Source: CAYHOI01 sp964358175 (GTDB taxonomy: Bacteria > Margulisbacteria > Riflemargulisbacteria > GWF2-35-9). Taken from it: 5,170 bases of DNA. Of the stretch, positions 1 through 5,170 are shown in pieces (position 1 is the stretch's first letter; each line of letters opens with the position of its first letter). Under the pieces are notes generated by a model that did no database searches, had not been told where the DNA came from, and was given only the letters and a program-made list of their open reading frames with translations. The DNA lies in the NCBI GenBank assembly GCA_964358175.1, contig CAYHOI010000117.1:1-5170 (forward strand), in the 5' to 3' direction. Made by a program: the position numbers and the translations under genes.

Positions 1-1
1 T

Positions 2-958
<957 letters not shown>

Positions 959-961
959 ATT

Positions 962-1070
962 CAGCTTGAGGAGTTTGGGCTGTTGAAGGTTTCAGATAAA
1001 TGGAGTGAAGCGTAGCGTAACGGAATTTATCTGAAAAGTCGCAAATCTTATTTTTTCAACTGCTGAGCTG
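962..1070. repeat. Nested inverted repeat, possible second palindromic element
   Basis: A perfect 12-bp inverted repeat, TTTCAGATAAAT at 990-1001 and ATTTATCTGAAA at 1025-1036, encloses a 23-base loop carrying short repeats of the AGCGTAGCG type. Outside it, GTTGAA 982-987 pairs with TTCAAC 1055-1060, and CAGCT 962-966 with AGCTG 1066-1070, with unequal bulges between. The structure sits exactly where the recombinase remnant ends and the first IS630 transposase remnant begins. It could be a second MITE, the subterminal part of a decayed IS, or a former bidirectional terminator. No clean target duplication is visible, so its class is open. Confidence 0.5.
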
Positions 1071-1205
1071 TATGGAAAATATTTTGAGACCTTTGTCGGT
1101 TTTCATCAGACGATTGCTTTATTCCTTTCCACAATGCACATCCAAAGAGAAGCGGAACTGAAATCTTTATTGACATTAAATTTCCAGACTTTCAACTTGG
1201 AATGA
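1065..1205 (+). pseudogene. IS630-family transposase, C-terminal fragment 1
   Basis: The + strand frame from 1065 to the TGA at 1203-1205 encodes about 46 residues that read Y-G-K-Y-F-E-T-F, then F-L-S-T-M-H, then E-L-K-S-L-L-T-L-N-F-Q. This matches the pattern at the end of IS630-type DDE transposases (Y-x-K-Y-F/Y-E-x-F, a hydrophobic helix, then E-L-x-S-L-L-x-x-N-F), recalled from the family rather than from a search. The catalytic DDE core and the N-terminal helix-turn-helix are absent, so it is dead. It begins right after the inverted repeat ending at 1070, and its stop is followed by about 40 bases before the second transposase fragment. The two fragments differ in sequence, so they are two elements and not a duplication. 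Confidence 0.6.
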
Positions 1206-1243
1206 TAAAGCCATGTCAACTAGCTCATTTTATTGCCGTGCAT

Positions 1244-1417
1244 AGTATAGAACGGTTGTGGAAGTTTATGCGAAAGGAAATCATTAACAATCGCTATTAT
1301 GAAAAATTCAGCGTCTTCAGGGAAAATATCGACTCGTTCCTAAATAACCTGCCCAATCATCGTGACGAGTTGCGGCAATTTATCGGCACAAAACTACACC
1401 TACTGGAAGCCCATTGA
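1244..1417 (+). pseudogene. IS630-family transposase, C-terminal fragment 2
   Basis: From about 1244 the frame reads S-I-E-R-L-W-K-F-M-R-K, then N-N-R-Y-Y-E-K-F, and ends at TGA 1415-1417. I-E-R-L-W is the hallmark just after the last acidic catalytic residue in IS630/Tc1-type DDE transposases, so only the final 57 or so residues survive. An ATG at 1202 is in frame, but residues before 1244 look unrelated and no ribosome binding site is present. The preceding 38 bases (1206-1243) may be the terminal end of element 1, inserted at a TA near 1246-1249. Downstream, CCGAAA 1421-1426 pairs with TTTCGG 1431-1436, and the element end probably lies at 1442, next to TA 1443-1444 within hsdM. Confidence 0.75.
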
Positions 1418-2170
1418 AAACCGAAAACCATTTCGGATAGAGTATACATAAAGACTTGAGTCGTTACCATTTGATTTTCTGGCCTCAACAAATTGAGCGG
1501 ATTGGACAAACATACCACCGGAACCACAAGCAGGGTCATACACTGTCCCATTGTGAGGCTCAAGAATATTAACCATTAAGCGAACGACCGACCTTGGGGT
1601 AAAGAACTCTCCACCGCCTTGACCTTCAGCCAGAGCGAAGTTGCCTAAGAAATACTCATAGATTTGTCCGAAAATATCACCATCCGCATTCTTTGGAATA
1701 TCTTGAAAGTTCTTTAGTAACGATTTCAAAATTGTATTATCGATAACGGTTTTCTTCTCAGGGGTTTCGATTCGATTCAAACGAAAGTACTCATCTTGTG
1801 GCAAAGTATCAATTAGTTCAGGCTTATATTCCTCAATAAGTTGCATCGCTTTTTTGATAGCTTTGGCGATGTCTTCACTTTCGGGCAGATTAAGAAGATA
1901 TTCATAGCGAGCCTCTTGGGGCAGATAAAATCCACACTTCTCGATGGCTATTTCATGGATCAGACGTTCCCGACGCGATCCTTTGAGGGACTCAATTTCA
2001 GCGTTAATTTCTTTTTCAAAATGGCTATATTTATTGTCTGCAAATCGAAGGAATATAAGGCCTAAAACTGATGTGGAGTATTCAGAAGCTTTTAAGTCAG
2101 AGTTGGCCCTAAGGGTATCCGCAGTTTGCCAAAGTGTGGCTTCAAGTTTCTTTAGTTCGTCTTTGTTCAT
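1400..2170 (-). pseudogene. hsdM: Type I restriction-modification methyltransferase subunit HsdM, truncated
   Basis: HsdM is the adenine-N6 methyltransferase subunit that works with HsdS (specificity) and HsdR (cleavage). Residues 1-130 match the helical HsdM N-terminal domain (start M-N-K-D-E-L-K-K-L-E, then L-W-x-x-A-D-x-L-R). The methyltransferase domain follows, with G-G-E-F-F-T-P-R at 186-193 and the AdoMet-binding motif I, D-P-A-C-G-S-G-G-M-F, at 212-221. Family similarity stops at Y243; the last 13 residues are translated from the abutting IS630 end. A full HsdM has about 500 residues, so the N-P-P-F/Y catalytic motif is lost and the protein cannot methylate DNA. No hsdS or hsdR is in the window. 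The ATG at 2168-2170 has an AGAAGGA ribosome binding site and overlaps the stop of the upstream gene as ATGA, which implies coupled translation. Confidence 0.9.
1421..1436. repeat. Short inverted repeat at the IS630 fragment end
   Basis: CCGAAA-ACCA-TTTCGG is a perfect 6-bp stem with a 4-base loop. It starts 3 bases after the transposase stop and ends 6 bases before the junction with hsdM. It may be a subterminal transposase-binding site or a weak terminator; there is no strong T run after it. Confidence 0.4.
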
Positions 2171-2586
2171 AAATATTCCTTCTTTATGGCATGATTCGAT
2201 AGATTGATATTTAGTTGGCGTAGTTCTTTTAACTCGGTATTTTGCCAGACCTTATCAGAGTTATTATTGATAAACCCAAAGTATACGGAAATAGCTAAGG
2301 CTAATAAAGAAATACCGATTGCCATCGAGCCTTGCCAAAATACTTTGCCAGAATCTCTTGCAGATGTTTCTTTAAAATCAATGATTGACCTGTCTAAAAC
2401 AGAGATACTTTCGGTTAAGACCTGAAGGAGCTTTGTCGTTTCATCCAATCGACGTTTTTGAAGAACCTGGAAAGTAGCATTGGTTTCTAATACTTCATTT
2501 GGAGTCGGGGCTGTTTGCTTAAGCAAATACTCTAAACGACTTATTAGGTTTTCGTCTTTCTCGTTAAATAATGAGATCCCTAGCAT
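2167..2586 (-). CDS. Small single-pass membrane protein upstream of hsdM (function unknown)
   Basis: This 139-residue protein belongs to no family I recognise. Residues 10-75 are charged and helical, with leucine-rich spacing that suggests a coiled coil. One clear transmembrane segment lies at about 84-106 (W-Q-G-S-M-A-I-G-I-S-L-L-A-L-A-I-S). A polar tail of about 33 residues follows. There is no signal peptide, so it is probably an inner-membrane protein with most of its mass on one side. The start has an AAAGGA site 7 bases upstream, and a good promoter lies at 2616-2642. Its stop overlaps the hsdM start (ATGA), so it was the first gene of the restriction-modification operon. It may anchor or modulate the complex, or be an unrelated passenger. 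It appears intact, although hsdM behind it is broken. Confidence 0.75.
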   Translation of the reverse strand: MLGISLFNEKDENLISRLEYLLKQTAPTPNEVLETNATFQVLQKRRLDETTKLLQVLTESISVLDRSIIDFKETSARDSGKVFWQGSMAIGISLLALAISVYFGFINNNSDKVWQNTELKELRQLNINLSNHAIKKEYL

Positions 2587-2615
2587 TGGCTTTCCTTTTT
2601 ACATCAATTTCTATC

Positions 2616-2642
2616 ATTATATGCGAGAAACATAAATGACAG
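2616..2642 (-). promoter_or_regulatory. Sigma-70-type promoter of the membrane protein-hsdM operon
   Basis: On the - strand a perfect TATAAT -10 box lies at 2621-2616. A possible -35 box CTGTCA (4 of 6 matches to TTGACA) lies at 2642-2637, with a short 15-bp spacer. The start codon at 2586 is 30 bases downstream of the -10 box, leaving a short leader. The -10 is convincing; the -35 is weak. Confidence 0.5.
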
Positions 2643-2790
2643 AAGGAGTGGGAACAGCAATCCCTTTCTAGATATTCTTAACCCAAAACATCCATAAAAA
2701 ATACATATATCTCGACTGGACAGACCGGCTGTTTTTCTGGTGGGGCTTTTCCATATTTCAACGTGGTTTAGAGCATTTTGTTCTAGGCTT
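2643..2790. other. Divergent intergenic region between the hsd remnant and the SLOG operon
   Basis: This stretch separates two divergently transcribed units and should hold the + strand promoter of the SLOG-recombinase cluster. I see no convincing -35/-10 pair there; the best AT-rich candidate is around 2680-2712. A small stem ACAG/CTGT around 2720-2732 followed by five T is too weak to call a terminator. Open frames here have no recognisable protein features. Confidence 0.4.
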
Positions 2791-2797
2791 AAGGAGG
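2791..2797 (+). promoter_or_regulatory. Strong ribosome binding site of the SLOG gene
   Basis: AAGGAGG is complementary to the 16S rRNA 3' end and lies 6 bases before the ATG at 2804. It fixes this start even though the first 27 residues do not belong to the conserved domain. Confidence 0.75.
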
Positions 2798-2803
2798 CAA
2801 AAT

Positions 2804-3430
2804 ATGGGACAGCAAAGCAGTGCAGTGTGTGTGGCAGCATCGGCCCTTTCGGCGCGAGGGCTGGGGGGGCGCGCCGATGGGCCGCGTATTGTGGGGGTTA
2901 TCGGTTCTCGGTCTTTACCACTTCGATATGCAGAGCATGTCGGGGCTGTCGTTGAGGATCTCTTAAGGCGCAAGAATCAAATTGCCAGTGGTGGTGCGGT
3001 GGGTGCAGATGAGTATTGTCTCGCTTATCTTGTCCACATTGGCGAGGCGGACAAGGGCACGGTGTACAGTCCGTGGAGCACCTATGAGGGGTTCCCTGTC
3101 AAAGTCCGTGTTCTCTCTCGGCAGTTCAAAGAATATGGCGGTTCGATAGTCTGGGGCAATTTGCGCGGACAAGAAGAATATGCCGTTGTTCGTGCGGGGT
3201 TGCTTGCGCGCAATATGCGCCTGATTGAGGCGGTGACAGGAATTGTCGCTTTCCTTCATGGCGACAGCAATGGCACGTTGTTCACGCTCCGCAAAGCACT
3301 GGGAGAGCATTTGCCCGTGGTTATCTTCTGCATAGACAGACGCTTGCCTGAGTTCAAGAACATTAAATGGAAACCACTTCGGTGTGGTGGTTGTTGGGAC
3401 GGTGCTTTCAAAGCGGTGTACTTACGCTAG
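2804..3430 (+). CDS. SLOG-superfamily (DprA/Smf-like) Rossmann-fold protein
   Basis: The 208-residue protein has the marks of the SLOG superfamily (DprA, DUF2493-like and LOG-type nucleotide-binding proteins). A beta strand I-V-G-V-I-G-S-R lies at 29-36. The phosphate-binding G-G-A-V-G-A-D at 63-69 corresponds to the G-G-A-x-G-x-D signature. A later R-N-M-R-L-I-E at 136-142 leads into D-S-N-G-T at 154-158 plus T-L-R-K-A, which resembles the C-terminal ligand-binding turn. The first 27 residues are Ala/Gly/Arg-rich, encoded by a very GC-rich patch, and look like an added extension. Family members bind nucleotides or single-stranded DNA; the ligand here is unknown. Ten bases after its stop begins a possible small gene, then the serine recombinase. 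This suggests a role in the element's DNA metabolism or control, by inference from context only. Confidence 0.8.
   Translation: MGQQSSAVCVAASALSARGLGGRADGPRIVGVIGSRSLPLRYAEHVGAVVEDLLRRKNQIASGGAVGADEYCLAYLVHIGEADKGTVYSPWSTYEGFPVKVRVLSRQFKEYGGSIVWGNLRGQEEYAVVRAGLLARNMRLIEAVTGIVAFLHGDSNGTLFTLRKALGEHLPVVIFCIDRRLPEFKNIKWKPLRCGGCWDGAFKAVYLR
2838..2886 (+). repeat. GC-rich patch with inverted repeat and G7 tract inside the SLOG gene
   Basis: CATCGGC at 2838-2844 pairs with GCCGATG at 2873-2879; an alternative pairing is CGGCCC 2841-2846 with GGGCCG 2879-2884. Between them lies a run of seven G (2863-2869) leading into GGCGCGCC. The patch is far richer in GC than its surroundings and encodes the non-conserved N-terminal extension. 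It could form a hairpin near the start of translation. Confidence 0.5.
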
Positions 3431-3440
3431 GAGGACAGCC

Positions 3441-3602
3441 ATGATTTACACTCGGATGTTACTGCGATATTTGAGACATTGTGAGGAGTATTGGGCGGCC
3501 AGGACGGCCGCACGAATGCGCGCGCCCCACCAGCGCCAGCGGCATCCTGCCACTGGCTCACGATACAGCGCAGAAAGGAACTATCATGTCCGACCTATTT
3601 AA
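3441..3602 (+). CDS. Possible 53-residue Arg-rich small protein
   Basis: The ATG at 3441 has an excellent ribosome binding site: AGGAGG at 3429-3434 overlaps the stop of the SLOG gene (TAG 3428-3430), with 6 bases before the start. The frame runs 53 codons to TAA 3600-3602 and overlaps the recombinase start by 17 bases, an arrangement that favours coupled translation. The product has 11 Arg, 4 His and no Lys, so it is strongly basic, with a hydrophobic/aromatic N-terminus (M-I-Y-T-R-M-L-L-R-Y-L). I recognise no family. It might be a nucleic-acid-binding accessory protein such as a directionality factor, or merely a translated leader that couples recombinase expression to the upstream gene. 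The strong site is the main support; the GC-rich hairpins inside it are an alternative reason for the sequence. Confidence 0.4.
   Translation: MIYTRMLLRYLRHCEEYWAARTAARMRAPHQRQRHPATGSRYSAERNYHVRPI
3495..3511 (+). repeat. Inverted repeat GCGGCC-N5-GGCCGC
   Basis: A perfect 6-bp GC-only inverted repeat with spacer AGGAC lies about 75 bases before the recombinase start and inside the possible small ORF. It could form an RNA hairpin or be a protein-binding site. Confidence 0.5.
3535..3557 (+). promoter_or_regulatory. Strong hairpin upstream of the recombinase start
   Basis: Bases 3535-3544 pair with 3548-3557: nine of ten pairs are Watson-Crick, with one C-A mismatch at 3540-3552, around the 3-base loop TCC. 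The hairpin ends 14 bases before the recombinase ribosome binding site. There is no T run, so it is not an intrinsic terminator. It could limit recombinase translation unless ribosomes on the overlapping small ORF open it. Confidence 0.5.
3572..3580 (+). promoter_or_regulatory. Ribosome binding site of the serine recombinase
   Basis: AGAAAGGAA ends 5 bases before ATG 3586 and decides the start in favour of this codon over the earlier one at 3481, which has no comparable site. Confidence 0.7.
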
Positions 3603-5082
3603 AGTCGCCCTCTATATTCGGGTATCTACCGAGCGTCAGGCTAACGAAGGCGACTCGCTCGAAGAGCAAGAATCGGAGCTAAAGAAGTATTGTGACTTCC
3701 GAAAGTTCGCCATTCATCAAACCTACATCGAGCGGGGCAAGTCGGGCGGGAACACCAACTGGCCCGAGTATCAGAAGTTGATGAAAGACATTGCGCAGAA
3801 AAAGATCAATGCCGTGGTGGTCAAGAAACTAGACCGGCTCAGCCGGTCGCTACTGGACTTTGAAAACTTGATGCGGATGATGAACGAAAACGATGTCGAG
3901 TTTATCAGCATCAAAGAAAACTTCGACACCACGACGGCCATGGGCAAAGCCATGCTTCGGGTTGCTCTTGTTTTTGCCCAGCTAGAGCGTGAACAGACCT
4001 CGGAAAGGTTGGGTGGTGTCCTTGGTTATCGTGCCAGTCTGGGGCTGTATAACGGGGGTATCCGTCCATTTGGATATACCAACCTGAGCAAAGAGCTGGT
4101 TCCCTACAAAAAAGAAAAAGATCAGGTCGAGTTTATCTTTGATAAGTTCCTAGACAACCACTCGACCACCTTAACGGCCAAAGCCTTAAACGAAATCGGT
4201 TGCCGCAACCGCAAAGGTGATCTCTGGGACAAACGACAAATCCAGAAAATCCTGCAAAATCCGGTGTGTATCGGGCAAGTGCGGTGGAACAATCAATGCT
4301 ATCAAGGCATTCATCAGCCTATCGTTTCCGAAAAACACTTCAAAGCCGCTCAGCTCATTTTCAAGCAAAAGCAACATGGAGCAGAATCCGTCACTCAAGC
4401 CTTGGCTCAGCGACTGCTGCGCTGTGGGGATTGCAACTCCCCCATGACGCCCAGCCATTCGCTCAACAAGCACAAGATCAAATACTTTTACTATCGCTGC
4501 ACCAGCACCCAAAACACAGAAAAAGCGACAAGCAATTGTTCGGTGAAATACATCAATCAAAAAAAGCTCGATCAGGCCCTTATTCAGAGCTTGCTGAGCC
4601 TCACCCATGAGCAAGGCTTTATCCCCGTTGAAAATCAGATGCTCAAGCACAATCTGGCGATTGAAAAAGGAGGACAGGACATCCAAGAAAGCCTGCGCCT
4701 GCAAGAAGCCCAGCTGAAACAGCTGGAAGCCCGCAAAGACAAGTTCTTCGACAGCCTCATTTCCGGTCAGTTTAGCACCAAAGAGCGCGAGAAAATCCAA
4801 GAACAAATCAACGATATGGAGCTAAAGGAAAAACAACAAAAAGGCCTCATCGCCAAGCTGAATTTCGACCTTAGCCAGAAACAGGATGAGTCAATCGACA
4901 CCAGCCGTTTCAAGCAAATGCTCATCAACTATCGAACCGATCAGGAAAAGTTTTCACTCAAAGAACACAAAGCGTTTCTGTTCCAGCACCTGAACCAGAT
5001 CCTTCTTCACAAAACCCAGCTGGAACTACAGTTCAAAGCATTACCTTGGCCCATCACGATACCCTTGGAGGATATGCCATAA
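3586..5082 (+). CDS. Large serine recombinase (site-specific integrase/resolvase family)
   Basis: The 498-residue protein is intact and has the full large serine recombinase layout. The resolvase catalytic domain is about 5-150: Y-I-R-V-S-T gives nucleophile Ser14 and Arg12, D-R-L-S-R at 83-87 supplies the Asp/Arg active-site set, and the long E helix includes L-E-R-E-Q-T-S-E-R at 133-141. The recombinase DNA-binding domain is about 145-260 (G-Y-R-A; G-I-R-P-F-G-Y). The zinc ribbon has C280-x2-C283 and C305/C318. A coiled coil spans about 355-430. Such enzymes integrate or excise elements through a Ser-linked double-strand break. The start at 3586 follows AGAAAGGAA with 6-base spacing and begins right before the catalytic domain; an upstream in-frame start at 3481 would only add a GC-rich, non-conserved extension. 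It follows the SLOG gene and the small ORF, probably in one operon. It differs in sequence from the broken recombinase at 36-958. Its attachment sites are not identifiable here. Confidence 0.93.
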   Translation: MSDLFKVALYIRVSTERQANEGDSLEEQESELKKYCDFRKFAIHQTYIERGKSGGNTNWPEYQKLMKDIAQKKINAVVVKKLDRLSRSLLDFENLMRMMNENDVEFISIKENFDTTTAMGKAMLRVALVFAQLEREQTSERLGGVLGYRASLGLYNGGIRPFGYTNLSKELVPYKKEKDQVEFIFDKFLDNHSTTLTAKALNEIGCRNRKGDLWDKRQIQKILQNPVCIGQVRWNNQCYQGIHQPIVSEKHFKAAQLIFKQKQHGAESVTQALAQRLLRCGDCNSPMTPSHSLNKHKIKYFYYRCTSTQNTEKATSNCSVKYINQKKLDQALIQSLLSLTHEQGFIPVENQMLKHNLAIEKGGQDIQESLRLQEAQLKQLEARKDKFFDSLISGQFSTKEREKIQEQINDMELKEKQQKGLIAKLNFDLSQKQDESIDTSRFKQMLINYRTDQEKFSLKEHKAFLFQHLNQILLHKTQLELQFKALPWPITIPLEDMP

Positions 5083-5170
5083 GCCCTTGGAGCAACTCAA
5101 TGTGTTCGAACTTTTGAATGGCTTTTGGAATGTAAAATACGGTGAATGCCTACTGCTATCTATATCGCAG
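5083..5170. other. Sequence downstream of the recombinase, no feature called
   Basis: No terminator hairpin with a T run is visible. One + strand frame stays open from before 5086 to the window edge (reading E-L-L-N-G-F-W-N-V-K-Y-G-E), which could be the beginning of another gene with a TTG start, but it is too short to judge. Confidence 0.3.

Noticed and set aside
2604..2973. Frames across 2604-2973 on both strands, including one with C-x2-C
   Set aside because: They overlap the divergent promoter region or the SLOG start in other frames. The cysteine pair comes from the GC-rich patch and is not followed by a matching second pair.
2863..3511. Rare-cutter restriction sites (GGCGCGCC at 2868-2875 and GGCC-N5-GGCC at 3497-3509), possibly cloning remnants
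   Set aside because: The surrounding genes are natural, no vector or linker sequence is visible, and both sites fall in GC-rich inverted-repeat patches where such words arise by chance.
3481..3585. Earlier in-frame recombinase start at 3481
   Set aside because: There is no good ribosome binding site, the added 35 residues are GC-driven and not family-like, and ATG 3586 has a proper site directly before the catalytic domain.
4186..4806. A 206-residue - strand frame within the recombinase gene
   Set aside because: It is antisense to the zinc-ribbon and coiled-coil part of an intact recombinase. Its Leu/Phe-rich look is what reverse-complemented Glu/Lys-rich coding produces.

Overview
The window is bacterial: it has a tRNA gene with an encoded CCA end, Shine-Dalgarno-led genes, a type I restriction-modification remnant, serine recombinases and IS630-type debris. 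I cannot name the species. It looks like an accessory region or integration hotspot next to a tRNA-Asn gene, with AT-rich decayed DNA on the left (about 80-2650) and a more GC-balanced, intact gene cluster on the right (about 2800-5082).

Left part (1-1070). A tRNA-Asn(GTT) gene on the + strand abuts the 3' end of a decayed large serine recombinase gene on the - strand. The recombinase reading frame runs into the tRNA and uses the reverse complement of the anticodon region as its stop codon. The anticodon stem has two mismatches, which would fit a hybrid tRNA made by site-specific integration. The recombinase lacks its catalytic half. Its remaining C-terminal part is split by a 159-bp, almost fully palindromic MITE-like element with a TA duplication; removing the element in silico restores the recombinase frame exactly. 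Another nested palindrome lies at the lost N-terminal side.

Middle part (1065-2650). Two different IS630-family transposase C-terminal fragments lie in tandem. The second one cuts off a type I methyltransferase gene (hsdM) after residue 243, just past motif I. Upstream of hsdM, and overlapping it by ATGA, is a 139-residue single-pass membrane protein with a predicted cytoplasmic coiled coil. A TATAAT promoter precedes this pair. The hsdS and hsdR genes are not in the window.

Right part (2650-5082). A + strand cluster, divergent from the hsd remnant, encodes a SLOG/DprA-like Rossmann-fold protein, a possible 53-residue Arg-rich small protein with a strong ribosome binding site, and a full-length 498-residue large serine recombinase. 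The spacing (10 nt, then a 17-nt overlap) suggests one coupled operon. Two GC-rich patches with strong inverted repeats sit near the 5' ends of the SLOG gene and the recombinase gene. This SLOG-small ORF-recombinase module is the best candidate here for a poorly described mobile system. The link between the SLOG protein and recombination is inference from context.
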